A program made the position numbers and the translations under genes. Positions 45,901-55,600 of a stretch of 64,000 nucleotides of DNA are shown here, piece after piece. The stretch lies in contig NZ_JARYGZ010000002.1 of NCBI RefSeq assembly GCF_029906645.1, forward strand, positions 62,001 through 126,000, given 5' to 3'. A model generated the notes under the pieces. The model was not told the DNA's origin. It saw only the letters and a program-made list of their open reading frames with translations, and made no database searches. Source of the stretch: Sphingomonas oryzagri. GTDB lineage: Bacteria > Pseudomonadota > Alphaproteobacteria > Sphingomonadales > Sphingomonadaceae. Each line of letters begins with the position of its first letter. Position 1 is the first letter of the stretch.

Positions 45901-48837
45901 CTCGCGCAGCGGAAGGTCGCGCGCTCGCTCGCCCAGGCCGGCGGGGCCTCGGGGCCGGTCGAGCCCGAGGCGGATCTGCCGCGCCTCCTCGCGATGCGCG
46001 ATCTGCTGGCGCGGATCGACGCCCTGGCCGTTCGCGCGTCGGGCATCCCCGGCTGGGCGGGGCTCGCCACGGACGGTGCCCTGGTCGAGCAGGCCATCGG
46101 CCGCGCCGAGCGGCTCCGTGCCGCGATCGCGGCGCAGGCCGACGGACCCGAGACGCTGGTCGAGCTTCGTCGCGCGGTGTCCACGCTCGTCGTTGACGCG
46201 AACGAGATGCTGGCGGGCGACGGACCGGTGGCCGGCGCCGCGGAGAGGCTGCGCGGCTCGCTGGAGAGGATGGACCGGGTCGTCGGTCGCTTCGACGAGC
46301 TCTGTGCGGCTCCGGCGGGCGCGGGATTCGACGGCCTGCGGGCGCGTGCCGCCGTCGTCGTCGCGCATGCGCGTCGCCTCAACGACTGGACCGCCTGGCG
46401 GCGCGTCCGCGACGAGGCTTTGCAGGCCGGGATCGCGCCGCTCGTCGAGGCGCTGGAGCGCGGTGCCGTCGCGCCCGAGGCATCGGTCGAGACCTTCGAG
46501 ACGGCCTACGCCCGCTGGTTCGCCTTCGTCCGCATCGACCAGGAACCTCTGCTCACCCAGTTCATGGCCGGCGAGCAGGAGGACCGCATCGCGCGCTTCC
46601 GCGAGCTCGACGACCGGATGGGCGAGCTGTCGTCGCGCTACATCCGCGCCAGGCTCTGCGGACTGATTCCGGACAAGAGCGAGGTAGGCAAGAAGGACGG
46701 ATACGGGACGCTGAAGCATCAGCTCCAGTTGCAGCGGCCGAGCATGCCGATACGGAAGCTGGCCTCGGAGATGGGCGACGCCTTCACGCGACTGGCGCCC
46801 TGCATGCTGATGAGCCCGCTCTCGATCGCGCAGTATCTGCCTGCCGATCAGGCGCTCTTCGATCTGGTCATCTTCGACGAGGCCTCGCAGATCACGCCCT
46901 GGGACGCGATCGGAGCGATGGCGCGGGGCAAGCAGGTCATCATCGCCGGCGATCCCAAGCAGATGCCGCCGAGCAACGACTTCCAGCGCGGCACCGGCGC
47001 GGCCACCGTGGACGACGACACCGTGCCGGATCTGCCGAGCATCCTCGACGAATGCCTGGGGGCCGGCGTGCCGAGCCATCGGCTGAGCTGGCACTACCGC
47101 AGCCGTCACGAGAGCCTCATCACCTTCTCGAACGCGCGCTACTACGGGAACGAGCTGGTCACCTTCCCGCCGCCGGAGACCCGGCCGAGCGCGGTCACCT
47201 GGCAGAAGGTGCCGGGCGTCTACACGAGCGGCATCAAGACCAATCCGATCGAGGCGCAGGCGATCGTCGACGAGGCGGTGCGTCGCCTGCGCGATCCGGC
47301 CTTCGTGGACGAGAGGGGCGCGCCGCTCAGCCTCGGCATCATCACGATGAACGCCGAGCAGATGCGGCTGGTCGAGGACCTGCTCGACAAGGCCCGCCGC
47401 GCTCATCCCGCGATCGAGCCGCACTTCGATGCGGAGACGCGGCTGGAGCCGGTCTGCGTGCGCAACCTCGAGACCGTCCAGGGCGACGAGCGCGACGTGA
47501 TCCTGCTCGGAGTCAACTTCGGGCCGACCGAGCCGGGCGGTCAGACCATGTCGATGTCGTTCGGCAAGCTCAACAACTTCGGCGGCGAGCGTCGCCTCAA
47601 CGTCGCCGCGACGCGCGCGCGGCGGGAGATGAAGGTGTTCACCTCCTTCGATCCGGGCATGATCGACCTGACCCGCACGGCGTCGGGAGGCGTTCGCGAC
47701 CTCAAGGCGTTCATCGAGTTCGCGGAACGCGGGCCGCGCGCGATCGCCGAAGCGAACAAGGGATCGATGGGTGGCGCGGATTCGCCGTTCGAGGAGGCGG
47801 TGACCACCGAGCTGCGCCGACGGGGCTGGACGGCCGTGCCGCAGGTCGGCGTGTCGAAGTTCCGCATCGATCTCGGCATCGTCCACCCGGATCGGCCGGG
47901 CGACTATCTGGTCGGTGTGGAGTGCGACGGCGCCTCCTACCACAGCGCCGCCACCGCTCGTGATCGCGACAAGGTCCGTCAGGCCATTCTGGAAGGACTC
48001 GGCTGGACGCTGGTGCGGACGTGGTCGACGGACTGGTGGATCGACCGCGACCGCGCGGCCGACAAGCTGCACGCTCGCATCGAGGCGCTGCTGGACGCAG
48101 ATCGCACGGCGCGAGCGGAGGCGGAGGCAGCCGCCGCGGACCCTCTCGCCTCGGATGCCCGGACGCCGCACGACGAGATCATCGAGATCGTAGCGCCCTC
48201 CCGCACGGCGGTGCCGGAGACCGACGACGTAGAGGGCGACGTGGGCGACGTCGCCACTGGCGAGCCGGACCCGGTCCTGATCGTCGATCACGGGAGCGAA
48301 AGGCGCGAACCGATCTATGCCCGGGCGGCTGAGCCGATCGTCGCCGCGGCGGCCGGCTGGTCGGCGGAGACCGACCTCTACCGCGCGACGGCGTTCAAGA
48401 CGTTCGAGGGCGAGCTTGATCCGCTCCGCTTCTACGAGGCCTCCTATGACGACCTTCTCGCCAGACTGGTGGCTCACGTGCTGCGGTTCGAGGCGCCTAT
48501 AGCCGAGAGCCTGCTGGTTCAGCGCATAGCGCGGGCGCACGGCTTCCAGCGAGCAGGAAGGGTCATCCGCGACCGTGTCATGGCGGTCGCGGAGCGCGAG
48601 CACTTCGTGCAGGAGGAATCGAGCGGCGGCAGGTTCGTCTGGTCGACGGAGGCCGACTGCGCGGTCTGGGGGCATGCCCGAGCTCCGGCCTCGATGGACG
48701 ACATCCGCCAGATCGAGGACATCTCGCTTGCCGAAATCCGCGTGGCGCGCAACGGTCGGGACGCGACCGAGGTGGCCCGCCTGTTCGGCGTGCGGCGCTT
48801 GACCTCGACGGCGAAGACCAGGATCGACAGCGCGTAG
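42934..48837 (+). CDS. DUF4011-SF1 helicase-Vsr-like nuclease-DUF3320 fusion (Hhe-like anti-phage protein)
   Basis: A 1967-residue single-gene machine starting at GTG with GAGGGGG upstream. In order: an N-terminal region and a DUF4011 domain (about residues 375-600); an SF1 helicase with Walker A DGPPGTGKSQTI near 684, DLVIFDEASQ near 1310, NLETVQGDERDVILLG near 1510 and RLNVAATRARREM near 1552; a Vsr/MTES_1575-type nuclease near 1616-1700 with FRIDLGI, VGVECDGASYHS and a QAILEGLGW tail; and a C-terminal DUF3320-like domain. This architecture matches the anti-phage protein family reported as Hhe in a 2020 survey of defence islands. It probably unwinds and cuts foreign DNA. All motifs seem intact. 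A promoter region with an inverted repeat lies upstream. Confidence 0.9.
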   Translation: MSWTVEVAVAAKIGFATHQNAIPVIRDLKVAAPLEGEKASDLVLTLSADPPFVQAKTWRIDAMAPGDEIDVADRDVALNATLLHDLTESMTGTLSLSLADATGAVLAECAHPVELLAHNQWGGLSTMAELLPAFVMPNDPAVDKVLKTASDVLRRAGKPDALDGYQSGKRERVWELASAVWSAVAGLRLSYALPPASFERTGQKVRTPSQILAGGVATCLDTALLFAAALEQASLNPLLVLTEGHAFVGVWLQPVEFAALVTDEAAALRRRFDLDDLVVFETTLATQNPPASFSQAMATARREIAEEADGRFEMAIDVRRARMQRIRPLGVAGTGHSPSDEVVVAMAEGLEVAPDLPAFDVEVSEEAPTATGRILQWQRKLLNLTTSNNLLSLREGKSVVKLLCPDPGALEDLLADGKKIRIVPMPDLDVGGRDERLYEQQTQTSLRLEVAEQAMRRGEALSLLPKDKLDASLVELYRKARTDLEEGGANTLYLAMGFLKWKKSPTEEKVYRAPLILLPVRLERKSALSGVTMIAHEDEPRFNLTLLELLRQDFELTIPGLDGELPKDHSGIDVPGVWRRVREAVRDIAGFEVVPEVVIGTFSFAKYLMWKDLVDRADRLKESPLVRHLIDRDGSVQVDRSGFPRAEEMDAKVDPARLFTPLPADSSQLVAVIASAEGRDFVLDGPPGTGKSQTISNIIAHNLALGRRVLFVAEKRAALEVVQRRLADKGLAPFCLELHSAKATKSAVLKQLDSAWTARDALTAEEWEREAAETRRLRDDLNGVVALLHLEEPNGWTIHRAIGRTVRDATGSTPRFAFAASVRHSGEDMVRFRDVARRLGIARKAVTDLPAELDGVARTEWSNGWQEDIVASAGEVPGAIDAVETGRSGVSTATKLPLPGEDRDQLRALVEFVELCLTTHGHDVRFAFAPDMADRVTAVREAVALIDRYRAEEGALSAAYAPEAARRIDIEGTQAAWTVASGRFWFFAALAQRKVARSLAQAGGASGPVEPEADLPRLLAMRDLLARIDALAVRASGIPGWAGLATDGALVEQAIGRAERLRAAIAAQADGPETLVELRRAVSTLVVDANEMLAGDGPVAGAAERLRGSLERMDRVVGRFDELCAAPAGAGFDGLRARAAVVVAHARRLNDWTAWRRVRDEALQAGIAPLVEALERGAVAPEASVETFETAYARWFAFVRIDQEPLLTQFMAGEQEDRIARFRELDDRMGELSSRYIRARLCGLIPDKSEVGKKDGYGTLKHQLQLQRPSMPIRKLASEMGDAFTRLAPCMLMSPLSIAQYLPADQALFDLVIFDEASQITPWDAIGAMARGKQVIIAGDPKQMPPSNDFQRGTGAATVDDDTVPDLPSILDECLGAGVPSHRLSWHYRSRHESLITFSNARYYGNELVTFPPPETRPSAVTWQKVPGVYTSGIKTNPIEAQAIVDEAVRRLRDPAFVDERGAPLSLGIITMNAEQMRLVEDLLDKARRAHPAIEPHFDAETRLEPVCVRNLETVQGDERDVILLGVNFGPTEPGGQTMSMSFGKLNNFGGERRLNVAATRARREMKVFTSFDPGMIDLTRTASGGVRDLKAFIEFAERGPRAIAEANKGSMGGADSPFEEAVTTELRRRGWTAVPQVGVSKFRIDLGIVHPDRPGDYLVGVECDGASYHSAATARDRDKVRQAILEGLGWTLVRTWSTDWWIDRDRAADKLHARIEALLDADRTARAEAEAAAADPLASDARTPHDEIIEIVAPSRTAVPETDDVEGDVGDVATGEPDPVLIVDHGSERREPIYARAAEPIVAAAAGWSAETDLYRATAFKTFEGELDPLRFYEASYDDLLARLVAHVLRFEAPIAESLLVQRIARAHGFQRAGRVIRDRVMAVAEREHFVQEESSGGRFVWSTEADCAVWGHARAPASMDDIRQIEDISLAEIRVARNGRDATEVARLFGVRRLTSTAKTRIDSA

Positions 48838-48905
48838 ACTTGGCGCCCGTGCGATGACCGCGGTCTTGGATCTGCCGTCGAGGGCGCATCGGCATATCGC
48901 CGGCG

Positions 48906-49553
48906 TCAGGTTCTACCGGCTGCGAGCCACCGCAGATTCTCGGCCATCTCGGTGACGGCACCGAGGATGTGGTCGTCCTCGTCGGGAAACAGCTCGCCAG
49001 CGAGAAACCGCCGCTTCGCGAACGACGGGCGCCCGCCGTCGAAGGCCGGATCGGACAGCAGGCGCTCGGCGAGCGCGCGGATATGCGCCGCAGTCTCCTT
49101 CCCAGCCAATCGCTCGCCCGCTTCCTCCTGGTCGGCAACGCGGAGTGAGATCGCCTCGACTTCACGCTCGAACTCAGTGATCCAGGCGGCCTCCGCATAA
49201 GCGGCGTGCAGCACGCCTCCCGCGACGAATTCGACCGTCGTTCGGGCGGAATCGCCGTCATGAGCGGCTAGCGGTTTTCCGGCCCGCCTGATGTCCGTCG
49301 ACGCGTCGTCATCCGGCTCGGCGCCGATCTCCTCGATCGCAGCCTCCACCTCGACGGCAGGATCCAGGGTCGTTTCGACGGCATATATGATGGCCGGGCG
49401 AACCGCGATGACCAGCCTAACGATCTCCTCGGTGGAGAGCAGGACCGTCGGATATGCGGACCGCTCCGTATGAAGCGGCGCGGCGACGAGATGGGAGCCT
49501 GCGGATGTGGCAGCGGACCGGATCTCGGCAGCGAGGGCTTCGGCATCGTTCAT
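48906..49553 (-). CDS. Hypothetical acidic protein in defence island
   Basis: A 215-residue acidic, mostly helical protein (AGSHLVAAPLHTERS; long helices at about residues 30-75, 105-140 and 150-205). No catalytic motif or family was recognised. It lies directly after (40 bp) the Mrr-like nuclease gene 49594-50562 on the same strand. It might be a partner or immunity-type protein, but that is only context. Confidence 0.65.
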   Translation of the reverse strand: MNDAEALAAEIRSAATSAGSHLVAAPLHTERSAYPTVLLSTEEIVRLVIAVRPAIIYAVETTLDPAVEVEAAIEEIGAEPDDDASTDIRRAGKPLAAHDGDSARTTVEFVAGGVLHAAYAEAAWITEFEREVEAISLRVADQEEAGERLAGKETAAHIRALAERLLSDPAFDGGRPSFAKRRFLAGELFPDEDDHILGAVTEMAENLRWLAAGRT

Positions 49554-49593
49554 CCGTTCGTCCTTTCCGTTTCAGTCGAAGCCGACTGTCTCG

Positions 49594-50562
49594 TCACACC
49601 GCGTCGAGTCGCCGGGCCAGCTGCTCCGCGTTGCATATTATCACCTTGGCGGAGGCCGCGAGCTCGACGGCGGCGTCCGTGAAGCCGGCCACCGCGCAGA
49701 CGACCGCGAAATCCAGCTTGTAGTGGGTTCGCGCACCGATGGCCTCCTGAACGGCCTTCACCCCTACCGGTTTGGACGTATCCTTGCATTGGATCGCATA
49801 GGAGAGATCGTCCTTCTGGGCGATGATGTCCGCGCCGAAGTCTCCACTCGCCGGCGTGGCCCGAACTTCGAAGCCGGCTGCGCTCAGACGATTCATGCAT
49901 TCCTGCTCGAACGCGAGGCCGCGATTGAGCCTTGGAGCGGGCCGGAGGAGATCGGCCTTTATGAGTCGGACGAGGTCGCGGAGACGCAGAGCGCCATCGT
50001 CGCCGGACGCCGGGAGGAATCTCTGCACGACCTTTTCGACGGCGGCGCGGGCATGAGATTCGTTCTGTCGTCCGATCGCGTCCTCATGGACGTTCACGGC
50101 GTAGACGTTCTTCAGGACGGGAGCGTTCGGGACATAGATGTTGAGAAGGTGGACAAAGTACAGCGTTAGGTCGATGAGGCCGTAGGCGAGTGGATTGCGG
50201 CCATCCCAGAAGGTGCGGTCCTTCCGCCTGTCGGCGAGCACGACCAGTGCGGGTTCGCCGGCTTCGGATCGGAACGTCACGTCGGACCATTCGGGGAAGT
50301 AGCGATCGACCTGGAAGGCCATCCAGGGAACCTCTGCCTCGATCAGCTTCGCGAAGAGCGCGTTTGCCTGCGCCGGTGCGCAGCGGAGAGCGCCCCCATG
50401 ACCGGTGGCCACAGCGTATGGTCGGGTGAGGAAGGACGGATCGCCTCGATAGATGCCGAGTATCGCGTCCTTGTGCGCGAGCAGGTTGGCGAAATCGAGG
50501 GCGGTGACGTCCGGCGCGGTGCGCCCGGCGTCGAAATCCTCAATCCCCTTCGCGAGCGGCAT
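49594..50562 (-). CDS. Mrr-like restriction endonuclease
   Basis: A 322-residue protein with a C-terminal restriction_endonuclease-like (Mrr_cat) domain: LAFEQECMNRLSAAGFEV, then the catalytic Asp in TPASGDFGADIIA, the SYAIQCKD (QxK) strand and VKAVQEAIGARTHYKLDFAVVC. The N-terminal about 200 residues (VTALDFANLLAHKDAIL...) are unassigned. The ATG at 50562 overlaps the 3' end of the WYL regulator gene by 23 bp, implying co-expression. It probably cleaves DNA upon infection; specificity is unknown. Confidence 0.82.
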   Translation of the reverse strand: MPLAKGIEDFDAGRTAPDVTALDFANLLAHKDAILGIYRGDPSFLTRPYAVATGHGGALRCAPAQANALFAKLIEAEVPWMAFQVDRYFPEWSDVTFRSEAGEPALVVLADRRKDRTFWDGRNPLAYGLIDLTLYFVHLLNIYVPNAPVLKNVYAVNVHEDAIGRQNESHARAAVEKVVQRFLPASGDDGALRLRDLVRLIKADLLRPAPRLNRGLAFEQECMNRLSAAGFEVRATPASGDFGADIIAQKDDLSYAIQCKDTSKPVGVKAVQEAIGARTHYKLDFAVVCAVAGFTDAAVELAASAKVIICNAEQLARRLDAV

Positions 50563-51376
50563 GGGCTGTCGGTCCTGTTCGTGATGAGGGAGCGGGGTCG
50601 CGGTCACGCCGTTCCAGGCGGGAGCCGGGAAGATCGAGTCCCCATCTGCGATCGACGTAGAAGGCCAGCGCCTCGTTCGTCTCGACGACGAGGAAGTCGC
50701 CTTCGAACCCGTATTCGAGGCGCACGGCCTTCTGCTGTTCCGGCGAGAGGTCGGACCTGGGACGCAGCTCGATCCGGACGCGGGTCTCCCATTGCTCGTC
50801 GATCGGCAGGGCATCCGGTGGCGCCTCCGTTGCGAAGCTGCTGGCCTCGGACACCCGGACCGGCAGATAGTCGCGCCACTCGCCGTGTCGATAGCTCCAT
50901 GCGCGAAAGTGGATGCGCTCACCGTCGAAGCCGATCCGCGCTGGTGCGATCCACTGGGTCTGTCGGTCGCCGGTGCTCATCGACGCGTAGTCGATCTCGA
51001 TCCGACGGCCGAGCTCCATCGCCTGATAGAGATGACGCACGACGGAGGCAGGACAAAGGCGCGACGGCGAGGGAAGCGCCTCGAACCGACGGCCCGCTCC
51101 GCTGGCCACCACGTCGAGCATCGGAGGGGCGTCGCCGGGTTCGGCGAGGCCGACATGGCGGTCGGAGGCGACGTAGGCCTTGCGGACCGTGTCGTAGAAC
51201 GGAGCTGGTTCACGGCACTTCGCGAGGTAGACGCGGAAGTCGATGGCGGCCTGTGCCGGCGAGATGCCAAAGCGCTCGATCAGGTCACTGCGGTTCGCCT
51301 GCCCCCTCCATGCGAAGCACTGGTCGAGCCAAGCCAATCGCGTCCTGATCGCGGGTTTGAGATCGTCGGTCTCCAT
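50540..51376 (-). CDS. BrxR/CapW-like WYL transcriptional regulator
   Basis: A 278-residue protein with an N-terminal winged HTH (RLAWLDQCFAWRGQANRSDLIERFGISPAQAAIDFRVYL, about residues 13-51), a WYL-type beta domain (RIEIDYASMS...APARIGFDGERIHFRAWSY, about 125-175) and a C-terminal WCX-like part. This arrangement matches the BrxR/CapW repressors that guard BREX and CBASS loci and sense a ligand through WYL. It sits divergent to sbcD across a perfect-spaced inverted repeat (51409-51448), its likely operator. Confidence 0.85.
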   Translation of the reverse strand: METDDLKPAIRTRLAWLDQCFAWRGQANRSDLIERFGISPAQAAIDFRVYLAKCREPAPFYDTVRKAYVASDRHVGLAEPGDAPPMLDVVASGAGRRFEALPSPSRLCPASVVRHLYQAMELGRRIEIDYASMSTGDRQTQWIAPARIGFDGERIHFRAWSYRHGEWRDYLPVRVSEASSFATEAPPDALPIDEQWETRVRIELRPRSDLSPEQQKAVRLEYGFEGDFLVVETNEALAFYVDRRWGLDLPGSRLERRDRDPAPSSRTGPTAHAAREGD

Positions 51377-51408
51377 CGAAGGCGAACGCTACTTGACGAC
51401 TCGCGTTG

Positions 51409-51448
51409 AGTCCATCTAATTTCTATACGTTCACTAATTAGACGGACT
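51409..51448. promoter_or_regulatory. Operator-like inverted repeat between WYL gene and sbcD
   Basis: 13-bp arms AGTCCATCTAATT and AATTAGACGGACT with one mismatch and a 14-nt spacer, in the 79-bp gap between divergent genes. BrxR/CapW-type repressors bind such palindromes at their own promoters; here it could control both directions. Confidence 0.75.
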
Positions 51449-51455
51449 GGCCACG

Positions 51456-52601
51456 ATGCGGATCCTCCATACTAGCGACTGGCATCTCGGACGCCAGTTC
51501 CACGGGGCGTCCCTGGACGAGGATCATGACGCCGTCCTCGCGCAGGTCGAGGCGGCGATCGCCGAGCACGCGCCCGACGTTCTGGTCATCGCCGGCGACA
51601 TCTTCGACCGGGCGACGCCGCCTCAGTCGGCGCTGCGCCGCTTCGGCGACTTCGTCCAGCGCGTCGGCGCGACGTGCGGAACCGCCATCGTGCTGATCGC
51701 CGGCAACCACGACTCCGCCGCGCAGATCGGCATGATGGGCGTGCTGGCCGATCCGGAGCGGTCGCTCGTGCGCGGCCCCCTTGATCCGGAAGAGCGGCCG
51801 CTGCTGCTCGAGGACGAGTTCGGTCCGGTGGCCATATCGGCCCTGCCCTTCTCCTACGAGTTCGCGGCGCGCGCCTGCTATGCGAACGACGCCATATCGT
51901 GCCCGGCGGACGTGCTGGCCGAACAGATCGCGAGCGCGCGACGTCATGTGCCGGCCGGTGCACGGTGGGTCGTCGTCGCGCACGCCTTCGTGGAGGGCGC
52001 ATCGACCAGCGAGGGCGAGCGACCCTTGACCCGCGCAGTCGGCGGGATCGAGACGGTCCCCGCTTCGGTCTTCGTCGGTGCTCACTATGTCGCCCTCGGC
52101 CATCTCCACCGTCCGCAGGCGGTCGGGGCCGGGCACGTCCGCTACTCGGGCGCGCCGTTGGCATTCGGCTTCGACGAGGAGGGTCACGGGAAGTCGATGA
52201 CGCTCGTCGACATGGCGGCCGACGGCTCGATCGTGACGACGGCGCTGCCAATCGTTCCCCGACGGAACGTCAGGACTCTGCGCGGCAAGCTCGCCGAGCT
52301 GCTCGCGGCACCCGAGGGGTCGAGCGATCTGGTGAGCGTCGTGCTCACTGACGAGACGCCGCAGATCGATCCGATGAAGCGGTTGCGCAAGTTGTATCCC
52401 CATGCCGTCCAGCTCTCCTACGAGAGACACGAGAGCGCCGGCGCGCGAAGCCTTCGGGACGGGCGCGCGGCGCTTGAGCGGCCGCAGGACGTCATCGCCA
52501 GCTTCATGGGCTTCGTGCGGGAGAAGCCGATGACGGAAGCGGAGGGATCGCTCGTCGTCGAGGCGCTGGCCGACCTCGCGATCGCGGGAGAGGAGGCATG
52601 A
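51456..52601 (+). CDS. sbcD: Exonuclease SbcCD subunit D
   Basis: A 381-residue Mre11/SbcD-type metallophosphatase. The phosphoesterase motifs are in order: HTSDWHLGRQ (D8, H10), VIAGDIFDRA, LIAGNHDS, VVAHAFVEG and ALGHLHRPQ. With SbcC it is an ATP-dependent nuclease that opens hairpins and processes DNA ends. It begins 7 bp after the operator palindrome. The stop overlaps the start of sbcC by 4 bp. The setting in a defence island, divergent from a WYL regulator, is unusual for sbcDC and suggests use against invading DNA. Confidence 0.94.
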   Translation: MRILHTSDWHLGRQFHGASLDEDHDAVLAQVEAAIAEHAPDVLVIAGDIFDRATPPQSALRRFGDFVQRVGATCGTAIVLIAGNHDSAAQIGMMGVLADPERSLVRGPLDPEERPLLLEDEFGPVAISALPFSYEFAARACYANDAISCPADVLAEQIASARRHVPAGARWVVVAHAFVEGASTSEGERPLTRAVGGIETVPASVFVGAHYVALGHLHRPQAVGAGHVRYSGAPLAFGFDEEGHGKSMTLVDMAADGSIVTTALPIVPRRNVRTLRGKLAELLAAPEGSSDLVSVVLTDETPQIDPMKRLRKLYPHAVQLSYERHESAGARSLRDGRAALERPQDVIASFMGFVREKPMTEAEGSLVVEALADLAIAGEEA

Positions 52602-55600
52602 GGCCGATCCGGCTCACGATCTCGGCGTTCGGCCCCTATGCCGGCACCGAGCAGGTCGATTTCCGGGAGGCGACGGACGCCGGTCTGTTCGGGATCTACG
52701 GCCCGACCGGATCGGGCAAGTCGTCGATCTTCAGCGCCATGACGTTCGCGCTGTTCGGCGAGGGCGCGAAGAGGGAGCAGTCGATCGCGACGATGCGGTC
52801 CGGGCATGCCGACGCCGACCAGCCGACCGAGGTGTCCCTGCTCTTCGAGATCGGCGAGCGCCGCTACTACATCCGTCGGCAGCCCGACCAGACGCGGCCG
52901 AAGAAGCGTGGCGACGGGGAGACGACCGAAAGCCACAAGGCCTGGCTCTTCGACGCGACCGAGGTTCCGGTCGAGGAGGTCACCGCCGACAACTGCGGCG
53001 TCGTGCTGGCCGAGACCAAGGTCGGCGAGGTCGCGCGGCTGGTGAAGGAGCTTCTCGGCTACGGCGTCGAGCAGTTCCGCCAGATCGTGCTCCTGCCGCA
53101 GGGGCGGTTCGAACGCTTCCTGGTCGCAGACAGCAACGAGCGCGTGGCGATTCTGCGCGAGCTGTTCGACGTCAGCGTCTATCGCAGGATCGCGGAGCGG
53201 ATGAAGGAGCAGGCGGCGTCGGCGCGCCGGGACTTCGACGACGGGCATCGGATCATGGCGCAGCGCCTGGCCGACGCCGGCTTCGCGAGCACGGACGAGC
53301 TGGAGACGGGCATCGCCGAGGCGGGCGTGACCGTCGACGACCGACGCGCGAAGGCGGTGCTGGCGGAGACCGCCGCCCGCGACGCGGAGAAGGCGCATCT
53401 CGAAGCGGAACGGATCGAGGGCCTCTTCGCGGGGGTCGAGAGAGCCGATCGGCGCATGGCGGAGCTTGAGGAAGGCCGTCCGGCGATCGAGGCGCTCGAG
53501 GTCGTGGTCGCCCGCGCGCAGAAGGCGCAGCGGGCCGTCGATCTGGAGACCCGTGTCACCGAACTCCGCCGCGCCCATGGCAACGCCGTCGTCGAGGAGG
53601 AGCGTATTCGCGAGGCGGCGCGCCTCGCGACGGAGAAGCACGCTCAGTTCGAAGCCGCCGCCGTGCGCGAACGCAGGGAGGCGGAGCAGATCGACGGCCT
53701 GCTGGTCAGGGCGGCCGAGGTGGAACGGCATAGGGCCGCCCTCGTCGGCGCCGGCGATCTCAAGGCCGATCACGAGGCGAAGCACGGTAAGCTGGACGTG
53801 GCGCAGACCGGCTTCGATCGGGCGGATGCCGAGAAGACCCGCCTGGACGGTCTGGTCGCGTCGCTGGCTGGACGGATCGACTCCGCCCAGAAGGCGAACG
53901 TGCGTCGGTCCGACTTGACGGCGAACCTTGCCACGGCTGTGGGCGAGCAGCGGGAGGCGAAGGCTCACGCCGACGCGGGACGCAAGGCGTCGGAAGCGAA
54001 GACCGGCCTAGACGGTCTCGTGAAGGCGCATGCCGACGCGCTGGCGCTGGTCGGGCCGTTGCGCGACCAGGCTGCCGACGCCGAACGCGCGTTCATCGGC
54101 GCGCAGGCGCAGGTCCTCGCTGACATGCATCTGGTCGACGGGGAGCCCTGCCCCGTGTGCGGAAGCGCGGAGCATCCCTCGCCGGCTCGGGGAGAAGGCG
54201 ATCCGCGGCGGCTCGAGACGGAGATGCGGTCGGCACGCGAGGCCAGCGACGCGGCCGTGCGTCGCGAGAGCCTCGCCGAGGCGGCTGTCAAGGCGGCCGG
54301 GGATGCGCTCGCCGATCGGCAGGCCGACCTCGCGCTGCTCCCGCAGCCCCGGATCGGTCTCAAGGAGGCGGACGCTGAGGTCGCCCGGCTCAAGAGCGAG
54401 ATCGCGACCTTGGGCACGGCGACGGACGTCGCGGATCTGGAGACGCAGTCGGCGGAGGCGAAGCGGCTCCTCGGCATCGCCACGACCGATCTGGCTGCCG
54501 CTCTCGACGGATTGCAGAGGGCCAAGACCGACGAGGCCGTTTCGGCCCGGTCCTACGCGGACGCGATCGAGAGCGTGCCGGTGCCCCTTCGCGCGGAGGG
54601 CGCCGTCGACGAGGAGGCGCGGAAGATCGCCGGCGCCGTGACGAAGCTGCGCGAGAAGCTGGCGGAAGCCGAGGACGGGTTGCGCAAGGCCGCCACCGAT
54701 CGCGACACGGCCGCGGCCAAGGTGGCGGGCGCTGTCGACGCGGTCGCCAAGGCGGAGGTGGAGGCGACGAAGGCGGTGACCGCCTTCGGCTCGCGACTGA
54801 CGGAACTCGAGCTGGACCCCGATCAATACGCGGTCGGACGCGAGGCCATCCCGCACATCGCGGCCCACGAGGCGCGCATCGGCGCGTTCCGGAAGGACTT
54901 TGCCCTCTCAGACGCGCAGGCGGCCGCCGCCAGAGCGTCGGTCGGCGGACTGGAGCGGCCGGACACGGTCGCGACCGCCGGAGCGAGAGACGTGGCGCGG
55001 GGTGAGGCCGCGACCGCCCGCGGCGTGGCGGCCGACGCCGAGGCGGCGCGGAAGGTGCTGGAGGATCTCCGGGGCTCGCTTCGCGATCAGCTGGAGCGGC
55101 TGGCGAAACTGGAGGAGGAATCGGGACCGCTGCGGGCGCTTGCCGAAGCGTTCGTCGGCGACAACGTGATGCGCACGCCGCTCGAGACCTTCGCGATCGG
55201 CGCGATGTTCGACCACGTCCTCGACGCCGCGAACCTACGCCTCGATCCGATGACGGCGGGACGCTATCGGCTTGTTCGCGACGTGGAATCGGTGGGCGGC
55301 CGCACGAAGCGCGGCCTCGACATCCGTGTGCACGACATCCAGACGGGACGTGCACGCGAGATCAGCACGCTGTCGGGCGGAGAGACCTTCATCGCAGCCC
55401 TGTCGCTTGCGCTGGGCCTCTCCGACATCGTCGAGATGAGTCACGGCCGGATCCGCCTCGACACGATCTTCATCGACGAGGGGTTCGGCAGCCTGGACAC
55501 CGAGAACGACGGTGGCACGCTCGATCTCGTGCTCCAGGTCCTTCAGGAGATCGTAGGGAAGAGCCGTGCCGTCGGGCTGATCTCGCACGTGCCTCTCGTT

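Noticed and set aside
43606-48675. A 1689-codon open frame antisense to the helicase-nuclease gene
   Set aside because: GC-rich shadow: Arg/Ala/Asp-rich with no domain character, opposite a gene whose motifs are all intact.
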